Positions 16,545 to 26,482 of a DNA stretch of 33,377 bases are shown here, one piece after another. The notes below the pieces were generated by a model. It was not told where the DNA came from and made no database searches. It saw only the letters and a program-made list of their open reading frames with translations. The DNA comes from Nitrosomonas communis (GTDB lineage Bacteria > Pseudomonadota > Gammaproteobacteria > Burkholderiales > Nitrosomonadaceae). The position numbers and the translations under genes are program-made. Location of the stretch: assembly GCF_900114745.1 (NCBI RefSeq), contig NZ_FOUB01000039.1, positions 1 to 33,377 on the forward strand, in the 5' to 3' direction. Position 1 is the first letter of the stretch; the number at the start of each line of letters is the position of its first letter.

Positions 16545-17000
16545 TTAATGTTGATTCTGAACTTCTTTGATGACGTCCTGAAAGTCGCCAACATCCTGAA
16601 ATCTCTTGTATACAGAAGCAAAGCGTATATAGGCCACTTTATCCAGCTTATAAAGCTCCTTCATCACTAGCTCGCCGATATTGCGTGAAGATATTTCCCT
16701 TGCCCCCGAGCTCAGCAACTTCTGAACAATACGATCAATGGCTGCATCCACATGTTCAGTGGGAACTGGGCGTTTATGCAGCGCACGCAAGAAACTGGTA
16801 AGAAGCTTATTTCGATTGAATTCTGCACGAGTGCCATTTTGCTTAACCACTTGTGGCAAACGCAACTCTACTGTTTCATAGGTAGTAAAGCGTTTGCCAC
16901 AAGCTGCACAATGCCGCCGTCGACGAACACGATCTCCCTCTTCACTGACACGTGAATTAATTACGCTGGTATCTTCAGCGTTACAGAAAGGGCATCTCAT
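16545..17000 (-). CDS. nrdR: NrdR, ribonucleotide reductase transcriptional repressor
   Basis: A 151-residue protein with the N-terminal zinc ribbon (C3, C6, C31, C34; [17 protein letters not shown]) followed by an ATP-cone domain (about 46-136). NrdR senses ATP/dATP and represses nrd promoters at NrdR boxes. It lies between glyA and ribD, a common order in Betaproteobacteria. Length and motifs are full. Confidence 0.97.
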   Translation of the reverse strand: MRCPFCNAEDTSVINSRVSEEGDRVRRRRHCAACGKRFTTYETVELRLPQVVKQNGTRAEFNRNKLLTSFLRALHKRPVPTEHVDAAIDRIVQKLLSSGAREISSRNIGELVMKELYKLDKVAYIRFASVYKRFQDVGDFQDVIKEVQNQH

Positions 17001-17110
17001 TATTTAATACCAGTTACGCTAATTAACTCATTAGCTTTTTACCATCTCAAAACGAATCTATAGGGACATCTTCAGACAGCAGCCAAAAGATGTCGCGCTA
17101 CTTAAACACA

Positions 17111-18361
17111 TCAATTTACGTAGACTGGATATTTTGCGCACAGCATCTTCGCTTCTTGTGCCACACGATCCAGAACAGTTGCATCATTCGGCGAATCCAA
17201 TACATCCGCAACCAAATTTGCTAATTGCTCCGCTTCAATTTCCTTGAAGCCACGCGTTGTTATGGCAGGGGTTCCAATGCGGATACCGCTAGTTACAAAA
17301 GGCTTCTGAGGATCGTTTGGAATAGCGTTTTTGTTAACTGTAATATGGGCCGTTTCCAAAGCTGCTTCAGCTTCCTTGCCTGTCAAATTTTTGGCGCGAA
17401 GATCTACCAAGAACATATGACAGTCCGTCTGTCCAGAAACGATGCGCAAACCACGACTTTGTAATACCTTAGCCATCACGCGTGCGTTCTCGATAACTTG
17501 TTCCTGATAATCCCTGAATTCCTTAGTCGCTGCTTCTTTAAAAGCAACTGCCTTGGCTGCGATGACATGCATGAGTGGGCCACCCTGAATTTGAGGAAAA
17601 ACGGCTGAATTAAGTGATTTCTCATATTCCTGCTTGGCCATAATGACGCCACCTCGAGGACCACGCAATGTTTTATGAGTTGTACTGGTCACAAAATCAG
17701 CAATTCCCACTGGATTAGGATAAAAGCCAGCAGCGATCAGTCCCGCATAGTGAGCCATATCCACAAATAAATAAGCGCCAACCTCATCAGCTATTTTACG
17801 AAAGTGCTTCCAATTAATTATTCTTGCATATGAAGAAGCGCCAGCAACGATCATCTTCGGCCGATGTTCATGCGCCAACCGTTCCACTTCCTGGTAGTTA
17901 ATTTCTTCAGTTTCAGGCACAAGTCCATAAGTCACAGAATTGAAAATTTTACCACTTAGATTAACCGAAGCACCGTGAGTGAGATGCCCGCCATGTGCAA
18001 GCGACATTCCCAATAACGTATCACCAGGTTTTAGTGCAGATAAATATACTGCCGCATTAGCCTGAGAACCAGAATGAGGCTGTACATTGACATATTCGGC
18101 ATTAAATAATGCTTTTAAACGATCGATAGCAAGCTGCTCCACTTTGTCAACATACATGCAGCCTCCATAATAACGTTTGCCGGGATATCCCTCTGCATAT
18201 TTATTAGTAAGAACTGATCCTTGCGCTTGGAGGACTGCGGGACTGGCATAATTCTCAGAAGCAATCAATTCAATATGATCTTCCTGTCGCTGTATTTCAC
18301 CTTTAATTGCTTGCCACAAATCTGGATCGACACTTTCTATCGTTTTTTTATAGGAAAACAT
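17111..18361 (-). CDS. glyA: Serine hydroxymethyltransferase
   Basis: A 416-residue PLP enzyme that interconverts serine and glycine and loads tetrahydrofolate with one-carbon units. The PLP lysine is in [14 protein letters not shown] (about residue 229). Other family motifs are [14 protein letters not shown] near the start and [15 protein letters not shown]. The full length is normal. It is the first gene of glyA-nrdR-ribD, with 110 bp before nrdR. Confidence 0.98.
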   Translation of the reverse strand: MFSYKKTIESVDPDLWQAIKGEIQRQEDHIELIASENYASPAVLQAQGSVLTNKYAEGYPGKRYYGGCMYVDKVEQLAIDRLKALFNAEYVNVQPHSGSQANAAVYLSALKPGDTLLGMSLAHGGHLTHGASVNLSGKIFNSVTYGLVPETEEINYQEVERLAHEHRPKMIVAGASSYARIINWKHFRKIADEVGAYLFVDMAHYAGLIAAGFYPNPVGIADFVTSTTHKTLRGPRGGVIMAKQEYEKSLNSAVFPQIQGGPLMHVIAAKAVAFKEAATKEFRDYQEQVIENARVMAKVLQSRGLRIVSGQTDCHMFLVDLRAKNLTGKEAEAALETAHITVNKNAIPNDPQKPFVTSGIRIGTPAITTRGFKEIEAEQLANLVADVLDSPNDATVLDRVAQEAKMLCAKYPVYVN

Positions 18362-18458
18362 GACAGCATTTACTCTTTGAAAAATTGAGATATTTAAAAA
18401 TAATGCATTCTACCATTTAGAATGGTAACAGCATATAAAGCGAAGCCAAACAAAGATA

Positions 18459-18497
18459 ATGAGCATAAATTGAAGATATTTACCTTATTATGCTCAT
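18459..18497. repeat. Inverted repeat in the glyA-clpA intergenic region
   Basis: ATGAGCATAA (18459-18468) and TTATGCTCAT (18488-18497) are perfect arms around a 19-base spacer. It lies about 100 bp upstream of glyA and beyond clpA, so it could be an operator for glyA or an RNA hairpin after clpA. Confidence 0.45.
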
Positions 18498-18518
18498 CAA
18501 GAAAAACTAGTAGAAAAG

Positions 18519-18534
18519 AAGACCATTAGGTCTT
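18519..18534 (-). terminator. Candidate terminator after clpA
   Basis: On the minus strand AAGACC-TAAT-GGTCTT forms a 6-bp stem and is followed by CTTTTCTAC. The stem is short and the T tract is broken, so this is a weak candidate. Confidence 0.35.
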
Positions 18535-18633
18535 GCGCACACCAGAAAGTATTTATAAATCCTCAAGCAAAGACCTTAAAAAAACAATCTGAGAGTTAAA
18601 CAAAATTAATCTAATAGCAGCGAGAAAAATAAG

Positions 18634-18684
18634 TTAAATTTCCATTCTTTCTTTTCCAAGGTTAGATATATTAACTGCTTTCAT
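18634..18684 (-). CDS. Candidate 16-residue peptide gene after clpA
   Basis: Thirteen bases after the clpA stop codon is a short frame, ATG to TAA, encoding MKAVNISNLGKERMEI. It has a good GGAG ribosome-binding site 6 bases before the ATG. I do not recognise the peptide. It has no membrane segment and is mostly polar. It could be a real small gene cotranscribed with clpS-clpA, or a chance frame. Conservation in related genomes would decide. Confidence 0.3.
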   Translation of the reverse strand: MKAVNISNLGKERMEI

Positions 18685-18696
18685 GAAGTTCTCCAT

Positions 18697-20955
18697 TCAA
18701 ATCGCGTCGACTTTATCATCTTCAAATTGAAGTATCACTTTTTCATCACTATTGATATCTACTGTTACTTTGCCCCCATTGCATAGCCGCCCAAAAAGCA
18801 ATTCATCTGCTAACGCACTGCGTATCATGTCCTGAATCAGGCGTGCCATGGGACGTGCACCCATCAGTGGGTCAAAGCCGTGCTCAGCCAAATAGTTACG
18901 TAAATTATCAGTGAAGAGAGCTTCTACTTTTTTCTCATGTAATTGCGCCTCAAGCTGCATTAAAAATTTATCAGTAACACGCAAAATGATTTCTTTACTC
19001 AGCGACGCAAAAGAAATGATCGCATCTAACCGGTTACGAAATTCAGGAGTAAACAGGCGTTTAATTTCAGCCATTTCATCACCTGTTCTAGCAGATTTGG
19101 CAAACCCGATCATTGATTTGGTCAACGAATCAGCTCCCGCATTGGTCGTCATGATGATAATCACGTTGCGGAAATCTGCCTTACGTCCGTTATTATCTGT
19201 CAAGGTACCGTGATCCATCACTTGGAGCAGAACATTGAATATATCTGGATGCGCTTTCTCTATTTCATCAAGCAATAAAACTGAATGCGGTTGTTTAATA
19301 ATGGTTTCTGTAAGCAACCCTCCTTGCTCAAAACCAACATAGCCAGGAGGAGCGCCAATCAACCTCGAGACTGCGTGGCGCTCCATATACTCAGACATAT
19401 CAAACCGATGCAATGGCACACCCAGAATATAGGCAAGCTGACGCGCCACTTCAGTTTTTCCCACCCCTGTTGGACCAGAAAAAAGGAATGAACCAATAGG
19501 CTTTTGCGGATTTCCCAAGCCACTTCTAGTCATTTTTATCGCTGCTGTAAGCGCATCAATGGCCGTATCTTGTCCGAAAACTATAGATTTAAGATCACGG
19601 TCGAGCGTTTTCAGTTTGTTACGGTCATCAGACGAAATGCTTTGTGAAGGTACCCGGGCAATCTTGGCAATAATATCTTCGATCTCATGTTTACCGATAA
19701 TTTTACGCTGCTTTGATTTTGGTAAAATTCGTTGGGCCGCACCTGCTTCGTCAATCACATCAATTGCTTTATCCGGCAAATGTCGATCACCTATGAAGCG
19801 AGCTGATAATTCCGCCGCAGCTGTTAGCGCTCCCGAAGTGTATTTGACATTATGATGCTTTTCATAACGAGATTTCAGGCCGCGCAGAATAGCTACTGTC
19901 TCCTCGATACTGGGTTCAGAAACTTCAATTTTCTGGAAGCGTCGGGATAATGCATGATCTTTTTCAAAAATTCCTCGGTACTCGTTATAAGTCGTCGCAC
20001 CAATACACTTGAGGCGACCTGCACTTAACATGGGTTTTAGCAAATTGGATGCATCTAATGTGCCGCCAGAAGCCGCACCCGCACCGATTAAAGTATGGAT
20101 TTCATCGATAAATAAAATAGCCTTTGGATTATCAACCAATTGTTTTAATACAGCCTTAAAACGCTGCTCAAAATCGCCTCGGTACTTGGTACCTGCTAAT
20201 AATGCACCCATATCTAGCGCGTAAACTTGATGATATGCCAATACCACTGGCACATCTCCTTCAGTAATTCTTCTAGCCAGCCCCTCTGCAATAGCTGTTT
20301 TACCCACACCAGCTTCGCCCACTAATAAAGGGTTGTTCTTTCTGCGGCGACATAAAATCTGTATAACACGCTCAACTTCTTTTTCACGCCCGATCAAAGG
20401 ATCAATCCGATTCGTAAGTGCTAAATTGTTGAGATTAATAGTATAGCTCTCAAGTGTATTGGCTGAATTCTGTTGCTGCTCGTTATCACTTTCATCTTCA
20501 ATCTTATGATCATTATTTTGTGACACTTTACAAATCTTATGCGAAATGTAGTTCACTACGTCCAATCGTGTTACGCCCTTCTGCTGCAGAAAATAAACGG
20601 CGTGAGAATCTTTTTCACCGAAAATCGCTACTAAAACGTTAGCTCCGGTAACTTCTTTTTTCCCAGATGACTGAACATGCAATATTGCGCGCTGGATGAC
20701 ACGTTGAAACCCAAGGGTGGGTTGAGTATCTACTTCCCCATTGCCGCTTACAATAGGCGTATGACGATTAATATGATCCTGAAGCAAAGTTCTCAAATCT
20801 TCAATATCAATCGCGCAAGCAATCAACACTTCTGATGCACTTGGATTATCTAACAAGGCAAGCAATAAATGTTCTACCGTAATGAATTCATGGCGCTTCT
20901 GGCGTGACTCTACAAATGCCATATGTAAACTTACTTCTAACTCTTGTGCGATCAT
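18697..20955 (-). CDS. clpA: ClpA, ATP-dependent unfoldase of the ClpAP protease
   Basis: A 752-residue AAA+ protein. The N domain (about 1-140) has the two Clp_N repeats ([14 protein letters not shown] and [12 protein letters not shown]). The first ATPase domain has Walker A GEAGVGKT, and the second has [11 protein letters not shown] with sensor and box VII motifs. The pore loop GYVG is in [13 protein letters not shown]. The ClpP-docking tripeptide IGF is in SMIGFAKSA. It unfolds substrates for ClpP, which is not in the window. Its start lies 1 bp after the clpS stop, so they are translationally coupled, and its GGAG ribosome-binding site lies inside the end of clpS. Confidence 0.98.
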   Translation of the reverse strand: MIAQELEVSLHMAFVESRQKRHEFITVEHLLLALLDNPSASEVLIACAIDIEDLRTLLQDHINRHTPIVSGNGEVDTQPTLGFQRVIQRAILHVQSSGKKEVTGANVLVAIFGEKDSHAVYFLQQKGVTRLDVVNYISHKICKVSQNNDHKIEDESDNEQQQNSANTLESYTINLNNLALTNRIDPLIGREKEVERVIQILCRRRKNNPLLVGEAGVGKTAIAEGLARRITEGDVPVVLAYHQVYALDMGALLAGTKYRGDFEQRFKAVLKQLVDNPKAILFIDEIHTLIGAGAASGGTLDASNLLKPMLSAGRLKCIGATTYNEYRGIFEKDHALSRRFQKIEVSEPSIEETVAILRGLKSRYEKHHNVKYTSGALTAAAELSARFIGDRHLPDKAIDVIDEAGAAQRILPKSKQRKIIGKHEIEDIIAKIARVPSQSISSDDRNKLKTLDRDLKSIVFGQDTAIDALTAAIKMTRSGLGNPQKPIGSFLFSGPTGVGKTEVARQLAYILGVPLHRFDMSEYMERHAVSRLIGAPPGYVGFEQGGLLTETIIKQPHSVLLLDEIEKAHPDIFNVLLQVMDHGTLTDNNGRKADFRNVIIIMTTNAGADSLTKSMIGFAKSARTGDEMAEIKRLFTPEFRNRLDAIISFASLSKEIILRVTDKFLMQLEAQLHEKKVEALFTDNLRNYLAEHGFDPLMGARPMARLIQDMIRSALADELLFGRLCNGGKVTVDINSDEKVILQFEDDKVDAI

Positions 20956-20956
20956 G

Positions 20957-21265
20957 TTAGTTTTTCTCCATAATACACATTAATGGATGCTGATTCTGTC
21001 TAGAAAATTTATTTACCTGTTGAACTTTGGTCATCGCAATATCATTGGGATAAATACCGCAAATACCAACCCCTTCCGTATGAATCTTAAGCATAACTTG
21101 AGTTGCCTTTTCTTGACTCATAAAAAAGAATGTTTGCAATACAATTACTACAAAATCCATCGGAGTAAAATCATCATTTAATAACATAACTTTGTACAAC
21201 GGAGGTAATTTAATCTTACTTTTATTTTCCTCTAGCACTCCATTCTCACGATCTTCTGTTACCAT
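20957..21265 (-). CDS. clpS: ClpS, N-degron adaptor for ClpAP
   Basis: A 102-residue protein. The conserved [13 protein letters not shown] segment supplies residues of the N-end residue pocket, and the later motif [18 protein letters not shown] is also typical. The flexible N-terminal stretch (about 1-20) enters the ClpA pore in known homologues. ClpS delivers proteins with N-terminal Leu, Phe, Trp or Tyr to ClpA. It lies directly before clpA. The divergent cold shock gene upstream is a common neighbour in Proteobacteria. Confidence 0.97.
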   Translation of the reverse strand: MVTEDRENGVLEENKSKIKLPPLYKVMLLNDDFTPMDFVVIVLQTFFFMSQEKATQVMLKIHTEGVGICGIYPNDIAMTKVQQVNKFSRQNQHPLMCIMEKN

Positions 21266-21574
21266 GATTCACCTACTTAATTTAAAAAAAGAAAAGCGCG
21301 AGCAAAAAATCAAATAATTTTTCTTTCTTAGTTTTGTTTTTATCATATTTGACGATTCCTACAAAATTTTCAAGCGTAATAAACAAATCTTTCTGTCTTT
21401 ATCCCAAACCAGCTTAAAATTTCACACGATATCTTGACTTAAGTCAGGAATTTGCGTAAAAATGCAACTGGCGTTTGGCTTCAAGTTCTCTGCAGTATTG
21501 GTTAGAGCCGTTTGCGGTCTTGAAATTCAAATAGTATTAGGGTTTCCAGCCCAGTTTTTTTATAGGAAGTAAAA
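21266..21574. other. clpS-csp divergent intergenic region
   Basis: This 309-bp region carries the promoters of clpS (minus) and the cold shock gene (plus). The csp promoter candidate is listed separately. The roughly 105 bases before the csp start would be a long 5' leader, as in other cold shock mRNAs. The clpS side is AT-rich, with no clear hexamers picked out. Confidence 0.4.
21434..21462 (+). promoter_or_regulatory. Candidate sigma-70 promoter of the cold shock gene, with palindrome
   Basis: TTGACT (21434-21439) and TAAAAA (21457-21462) are separated by 17 bases. The -35 element lies inside the perfect 12-bp palindrome TGACTTAAGTCA (21435-21446), which could be an operator. The start of transcription would be near 21470, giving a leader of about 105 nt. 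Confidence 0.45.
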
Positions 21575-21778
21575 ATGGCAACAGGTACAGTAAAATGGTT
21601 CAATGACTCCAAAGGGTTCGGTTTTATCACTCCTGATGATGGTAGCGAGGATTTATTTGCCCATTTCTCAGCAATCAATATGACAGGTTTTAAAACCCTG
21701 AAGGAAGGCCAGAAAGTGAGCTTTGAAGTTACACAAGGGCCCAAAGGGAAACAGGCTTCAAACATTCAGTCTGCCTAA
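21575..21778 (+). CDS. CspA-family cold shock protein
   Basis: A 67-residue single-domain protein. RNP1 (KGFGFIT) and RNP2 (LFAHFSA) are intact, and the start [17 protein letters not shown] is canonical. It binds single-stranded RNA and DNA and acts as an RNA chaperone. The ribosome-binding site AGGAAG lies 5 bases before the ATG, after a T-rich stretch. It is divergent from clpS-clpA and ends before a strong hairpin shared with icd. Confidence 0.97.
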   Translation: MATGTVKWFNDSKGFGFITPDDGSEDLFAHFSAINMTGFKTLKEGQKVSFEVTQGPKGKQASNIQSA

Positions 21779-21873
21779 GATATTGCAACACTCATAAATT
21801 ATTCTGTCTTTGTTTTAAAGAAGAGTAGTTAGCTGTACAAAAACCAGCTAATTGCTTTCAATTATCCTAAACA

Positions 21874-21902
21874 CTCATCGCCAGTTTTATGCTGGCGATG
21901 AG
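21874..21902. terminator. Bidirectional hairpin between csp and icd
   Basis: CTCATCGCCAG (21874-21884) and CTGGCGATGAG (21892-21902) form a perfect 11-bp stem with a 7-base loop. It lies between the convergent csp and icd genes, 96 bp and 38 bp from their ends. It has no long T tract on either side. Confidence 0.6.
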
Positions 21903-21939
21903 CAGTTATATAAATATAATTTGCTGCATTACTCCACTT

Positions 21940-23190
21940 CTACCCCATTCTTGCTATCATTGCATTTCCAAATCCAGAGCATGTCACTTCAGTTGCTCCA
22001 TGCATTTGTCTCGCAAAATCATAAGTTACCATTTTATCTTGGACAGTTCTTTCCATAGCCTTAATAATCATATCTGCAGCTTCATTCCAGCCGATATGTC
22101 TTAGCATCATTTCAGCTGAAAGAATAATTGATCCAGGATTGACTTGATCCTTACCCGCATATTTAGGAGCAGTTCCATGTGTAGCCTCAAATATCGCAAC
22201 TGAATTACTTAGGTTTGCCCCTGGGGCAATACCAATTCCCCCTACTTGCGCGGCTAAAGCATCTGAAATGTAATCACCATTTAAATTTAGAGTTGCAATC
22301 ACATCATATTCATCAGGACGCAACAAAATTTGCTGTAGGAAAGCATCGGCAATAACGTCTTTTACCACGATCCCTCCCTTATCCTCAGGTAATTTCACCC
22401 ACGGCCCGCCATTTAACAATTCGGCACCGAATTCCTTCATGGCCACGTTATAGCCCCAATTCTTGAAAGCTCCCTCGGTAAATTTCATAATGTTACCCTT
22501 ATGCACTAAAGTTACTGATTTTCGCTCATTATCGATCGCGTATTGTATTGCCTTCCGTACTAACCGTTCAGTTCCTTCTCTTGATACAGGCTTGACACCA
22601 ATACCGGAAGATTGAGGAAAACGAATACTCTTTACTTGCATTTCTTTAATCAGAAAATCGATCACTTTCTTTGCAGACGCTGATTCTGCCTCCCATTCTA
22701 TTCCCGCATAAATATCTTCTGAATTCTCACGAAAAATGACCATATCGACTTTCTCAGGATTTTTTACTGGACTAGGCACCCCCTCGAAATAACGAACAGG
22801 ACGTAAGCAAATATATAAATCAAGCAACTGGCGTAGTGCAACATTAATAGAGCGGATACCGCCGCTTACAGGCGTTGTCAAAGGACCCTTAATAGAAACC
22901 ACATATTCTCTTGCAGCCTGTAATGTTTCATCTGGCAACCAAATATTCTCACCATATAACTTGGTTGATTTTTCACCAGCATAAATCTCCATCCAGAAAA
23001 TTTTTCGCTTATCGCCATATACCTTATACACTGCGGCATCCACAACTTTTATCATTACAGGCGTAATATCAATTCCTATCCCATCTCCCTCAATAAATGG
23101 AATAATTGGGTAATCTGGCACAATCAGCGAGAGATCGCTGTTGACAAGGATTTTTTCGCCATTAGGGGGCGCTTTTATATGCTGAAACAT
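21940..23190 (-). CDS. icd: NADP-dependent isocitrate dehydrogenase
   Basis: A 416-residue dimeric-type enzyme that converts isocitrate to 2-oxoglutarate in the TCA cycle. The substrate loop [19 protein letters not shown] has the serine phosphorylated by AceK in E. coli (Ser113 region). The metal-binding acidic motif is [17 protein letters not shown], and the cofactor segment [12 protein letters not shown] is that of NADP enzymes. GGAG lies 5 bases before the start ATG. It follows the retropepsin-like gene by about 100 bp. Confidence 0.97.
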   Translation of the reverse strand: MFQHIKAPPNGEKILVNSDLSLIVPDYPIIPFIEGDGIGIDITPVMIKVVDAAVYKVYGDKRKIFWMEIYAGEKSTKLYGENIWLPDETLQAAREYVVSIKGPLTTPVSGGIRSINVALRQLLDLYICLRPVRYFEGVPSPVKNPEKVDMVIFRENSEDIYAGIEWEAESASAKKVIDFLIKEMQVKSIRFPQSSGIGVKPVSREGTERLVRKAIQYAIDNERKSVTLVHKGNIMKFTEGAFKNWGYNVAMKEFGAELLNGGPWVKLPEDKGGIVVKDVIADAFLQQILLRPDEYDVIATLNLNGDYISDALAAQVGGIGIAPGANLSNSVAIFEATHGTAPKYAGKDQVNPGSIILSAEMMLRHIGWNEAADMIIKAMERTVQDKMVTYDFARQMHGATEVTCSGFGNAMIARMG

Positions 23191-23294
23191 AAAATCTCCA
23201 GTAAAATAATAATTTATAGAACATATTTTAATTTAATCTTGAATAATTGAATAAATCTATATCAATAAATATTGATTTAATTGCTATTAGCTAT

Positions 23295-23804
23295 TCATTC
23301 AATTCCTGTCTGGCCAGTAGTGCTAACCCGTAATATCATTTTATCCCTGGACTGAACCACTTCAACTCTACGCAAGAAATTCTGCCCAAGCAGACCCACT
23401 TTTCCCTCCATACCTATGCCTACACTCAATCCCTTTACCAAAATACCGCCTACCTTGATATCTTGTTCCGATACAATTTCACCCAGGAATTTACCGCTAG
23501 CGCTTGAAAAACTTGCCAGCCTACCATTTGGCAAATTTGCAGCACGCGCTAACTCATAGCTTATAAAAACGATACTCGCCCCAGTATCAACCATAAAATC
23601 AACAGGATATCCATTGAGTTCCCCCCGAATATAATAATGCCCATCCCATGATCTAGGAATTACAACCTCATTGCCTGCCAAGCCATCTTGGATAATAGCA
23701 ATTTTGGGTTTTTGCCAATTCTCAAAAAATAAATAAGCGACACTAAAAACAATTAACCAGATGATTAAAGCGGTAACATAGCCCCATGGAATATAACGAC
23801 GCAT
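23295..23804 (-). CDS. Retropepsin-like clan AA aspartic protease, membrane-anchored
   Basis: A 169-residue protein. An N-terminal transmembrane segment (about 10-27) places the rest in the periplasm. The aspartic protease motif DTGAS is at 73-77 (VDFMVDTGASIVFIS), and LLGQNFLRRVEV is the conserved flap-side end of the TIGR02281-type family. As in retropepsins, a single catalytic aspartate means it must dimerise. The substrate is unknown. It lies upstream of icd on the same strand. Confidence 0.85.
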   Translation of the reverse strand: MRRYIPWGYVTALIIWLIVFSVAYLFFENWQKPKIAIIQDGLAGNEVVIPRSWDGHYYIRGELNGYPVDFMVDTGASIVFISYELARAANLPNGRLASFSSASGKFLGEIVSEQDIKVGGILVKGLSVGIGMEGKVGLLGQNFLRRVEVVQSRDKMILRVSTTGQTGIE

Positions 23805-24231
23805 TATAAAATTATCTATTTCTTAGATAGAGATAGCTCAGTCAAACAAAAAGACCCTAGAAAATCATGGAAATTAAATAAACCCATATTGTTAACTGGC
23901 ATTTTATGTATTCATTGATCAGAAATATTACATTTTAAATCAAATTTATTACTTTCTTTTTTAATTGAGTATTTGTCTTACTCCATTTCCAAATCAAAAA
24001 TGACGCGAAGGCGTGCCGCAGACAGTATAAATAATACGGCAAGGTGAAGCCGACAAAATCAGTTTTGATTTAGAAATGGAATTACCAGCTCTACTCTTGA
24101 TTACCATGATATAAGTGAATGAGCCAAATGGCTTCATTCAAGGAAACACGGATGGTTAATTAGCAACCTTTTATTACTAGCTGAAAAATACGCTAAAATG
24201 TAGCCTTTGAACTTTTATCGGGAGCCTTTTA
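23805..24231. other. Divergent region between the protease and ilvE
   Basis: This 427-bp non-coding region carries the promoters of both divergent genes and one copy of a dispersed repeat (23981-24081). A TAAAAT hexamer (24194-24199) could be the ilvE -10 element, without a clear -35 partner. Confidence 0.4.
23981..24081 (-). repeat. Dispersed ~100-bp repeat, copy B, with good inverted ends
   Basis: The ends TCCATTTCCAAATCAAAA and TTTTGATTTAGAAATGGA are inverted repeats differing at one position. Read on the minus strand, the core contains GGCTTCACCTTGCCGTAT and ATACTGTCTGCGGC, as at 10642-10744. No coding potential is seen. In both copies the core reads opposite to the nearest downstream gene start (ilvE here). 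Confidence 0.8.
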
Positions 24232-25152
24232 ATGTCAATGGCAGACCGCGATGGAGTAATCTGGTTCGATGGAAAAATGGTTCCATGGCGAGATGCTACC
24301 ACGCATGTACTTACTCACACTCTCCATTATGGAATGGGCGTATTCGAAGGTCTACGTGCTTATCAAACAAACAAGGGACCGGCCATTTTCCGTTTAGTTG
24401 AGCATACTGACCGCCTGTTTAATTCAGCGCATATCTTCAGAATGGCTATTCCTTTTGATAAAGCCACACTGATGCAAGCGCAAAAGGAAGTAGTGAAACA
24501 AAACCATCTTGAATCTGGGTATATTCGCCCTATCATCTTTTACGGTGCAGAAGCAATGGGTTTATCTGCCAAAAATTTATCCGTCCATGTCGCAATTGCA
24601 GCTTGGCCATGGGGGACTTATTTAGGGCCAGATAGCTTAGAAAATGGTATTCGTGTAAAAACTTCCTCGTTTAGCCGTCACCATGTAAATATTAATATGT
24701 GTCGTGCAAAATCAGCCGCAACCTACACCAATTCTATCTTGGCGCACCAGGAAGTTGCGCTGGATGGCTATCATGAAGCATTACTCCTTGATGTAGATGG
24801 GTATATTGCTGAAGGTTCGGGAGAAAATATTTTTATCATCAAACAGGGAAAGCTTTATACACCTGATCTGACCTCTTGCCTTGAAGGTATCACACGCAAT
24901 TCAGTGATCGAGTTGGCACAAGAAATGAATATTCCTATAATCGAGAAACGCATTACCAGAGATGAAGTTTATTGCGCGGACGAAGCTTTCTTTACAGGGA
25001 CTGCAGCAGAAGTTACCCCAATTCGAGAGCTTGATAATCGTATCATTGGTAATGGCAAGCGCGGCCCAATTACTCAGCAGTTGCAAGCTTTGTTTTTCGA
25101 TTGTGTCAGCGGTAAAGCAACCCATCATACCGACTGGCTACACCATATTTAA
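24232..25152 (+). CDS. ilvE: Branched-chain amino acid aminotransferase
   Basis: A 306-residue PLP class IV aminotransferase. The PLP lysine is K160 (NINMCRAKSAATYTNS), and the region GSGENIFIIKQGKLYTPDL and LEGITRNSVIELA match IlvE. SGTAAE-like FTGTAAEVTPIRELD closes the active site. It transfers amino groups to the keto acids of leucine, isoleucine and valine. GGGAG lies about 8 bases before the ATG. The zinc-finger gene follows after 9 bp. Confidence 0.96.
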   Translation: MSMADRDGVIWFDGKMVPWRDATTHVLTHTLHYGMGVFEGLRAYQTNKGPAIFRLVEHTDRLFNSAHIFRMAIPFDKATLMQAQKEVVKQNHLESGYIRPIIFYGAEAMGLSAKNLSVHVAIAAWPWGTYLGPDSLENGIRVKTSSFSRHHVNINMCRAKSAATYTNSILAHQEVALDGYHEALLLDVDGYIAEGSGENIFIIKQGKLYTPDLTSCLEGITRNSVIELAQEMNIPIIEKRITRDEVYCADEAFFTGTAAEVTPIRELDNRIIGNGKRGPITQQLQALFFDCVSGKATHHTDWLHHI

Positions 25153-25161
25153 CCTAGTTTA

Positions 25162-25380
25162 ATGGAACCATCCATGAATAAACAACCTACTACTCTTAAT
25201 CAGCGACAAATAGAAATCACTGAGGAAGATTTACCTTTGCATTGCCCTACACCATCAATGCGACTATGGAATGCTCATCCACGTGTTTTCTTACCTATTG
25301 AAGCCACCGGTGAAGCACTATGCCCTTATTGCGGTACGCGCTATATCTTGAAAGGTGGAGTAAAAGCAGCGCATCATTAA
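25162..25380 (+). CDS. Small zinc-finger domain protein
   Basis: A 72-residue protein, or 68 from the second ATG at 25174, which follows a GGAACC stretch. It has C...H...C..C spacing: HCPTPSMRLWNAHPRVFLPI, then ALCPYCGTRYIL. This matches the small zinc-finger family (zf-CHCC, similar to the NDUFS6 C-terminal domain) that often follows ilvE in Betaproteobacteria. The specific role is unknown. It is probably cotranscribed with ilvE. Confidence 0.85.
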   Translation: MEPSMNKQPTTLNQRQIEITEEDLPLHCPTPSMRLWNAHPRVFLPIEATGEALCPYCGTRYILKGGVKAAHH

Positions 25381-25495
25381 ATTAAACAATGAATCATATT
25401 CTCGATCAATAAATAACCGAAATGCTGGTGGTAAATTCCCAAAGATAATTTTATTCTGATCCATTTTTAACATCCTAGTAACAGACCATTACACT

Positions 25496-25740
25496 ATGAG
25501 TAAAATTCTAAAAGAAATTTCTAAAGCATAGAATATAGAAGGTATCGTAGACATCGAGCTAACTGACAGTATAGTTGTTGAAATTACTGGTCACGCTATT
25601 TGCTCTGAAGCGCGCAACTAAATCTATGGTTGCGATAGGACAGGATTGCAGACTATTTAGCCCTTCCCTTGTTCGAGTATTGGCAGCAGGACTACAAGCG
25701 GCATTCAAGCTATTGAAGCAGGCATGGGTTCCATACTGAT
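25496..25740 (+). pseudogene. algC: Phosphomannomutase/phosphoglucomutase (AlgC-like), N-terminal remnant
   Basis: From the ATG at 25496 the frame reads MSKILKEISKA, a stop at 25529-25531 where AYDIRG would be expected, then NIEGIVDIELTD and HAICSEARN. Later, in shifted frames, come VAIGQDCRLFSPSLVRVLAAGLQA. This matches the first part of the AlgC/ManB-type mutase fold (KAYDIRGIV; GRDxRxSxP). The phosphoserine loop and the remaining domains are missing. It has an early stop and at least two frameshifts, so it is dead. A functional copy should exist elsewhere if the cell makes LPS or exopolysaccharide. Confidence 0.7.
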
Positions 25741-25844
25741 CCTCTTAATAAAGGCCGTGAAGTGATAAAGTTATTTTGCGAAGTGATGAAACCTTATCAC
25801 AATATACTACGACTGTATGAGCCTGAATGAACCTAATACTAAGG
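25741..25844 (+). other. Short unrecognised stretch between two remnants
   Basis: A frame reading KGREVIKLFCEVMKPYHN and a few further residues ends at a stop near 25828. I do not recognise it. It may be a scrap of another gene; the opposite strand may hold the very end of the IS982 remnant. Confidence 0.2.
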
Positions 25845-26482
25845 GAAGGTTTCTTCTCGCGGAACGTTTAAGCCACCAGCCCAGCTATCAGATTAACAAA
25901 AAAGTTAAATGGGCTGCAATGGCGGGAATGCTTGATTTCCAAGATATTTTTTTCAATTGATCGTTGGCTGTTACAATGATCGAGTGTTTACACAACGAAA
26001 GTATATCAAACAGCAGCAACAGCTTGCTTTTTATGTTCTTGGTAACGAGCTGTATGCCGAATTGCATAATTTCTCAAAGAGCGCTTGGGGGAAGCAGTCC
26101 ACGGTCACTAAAGAATCTCCCAAACAAGGCACGTGATAACCTCAGCACTGCATCACGGTTATCAACATTGCCCGCCATTATATTCATTCCCGGCAATTCT
26201 TCTTACTCATTGAGGGTTAAGTGTAGTTTGAACTCATAAAACCAAGCCATACTGTCCCCCCCCCCCCGAGCAACATACTCTGCCATTACGTTATGCGGAT
26301 AGAATATAACGATGGTAAAACATAATGAGCTTGGTCGAGTCAATGAAGCTGATTCTGTTGCAGCGCGATTCAAATCCTTTACAAAAGTCGTCAATCGCAC
26401 AAAAAATCGCTATAGTATCTATCTGAATCTGGCTCTGGCTCTGCCAGCAATGAAATATTCTTTTACAAAATTGCTTCCTCAT
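25845..26482 (-). pseudogene. IS982-family transposase remnant with internal deletion
   Basis: On the minus strand, the reading is IFCAIDDFCKGFE, then ISFIDSTKLIM, then MAWFYEFKLHLTLNE, then [37 protein letters not shown] and [13 protein letters not shown] in order. This is the IS982 DDE transposase order, but the part between the N-terminal DDFC and the first catalytic FIDST is missing. Stops and frame changes break the rest. A run of 12 C lies within it at 26256-26267. It cannot be active. Confidence 0.8.

Noticed and set aside
25857..25960. Plus-strand frame [19 protein letters not shown] as a gene remnant
   Set aside because: The opposite strand reads as the C-terminal end of IS982 transposase, which explains the sequence better.
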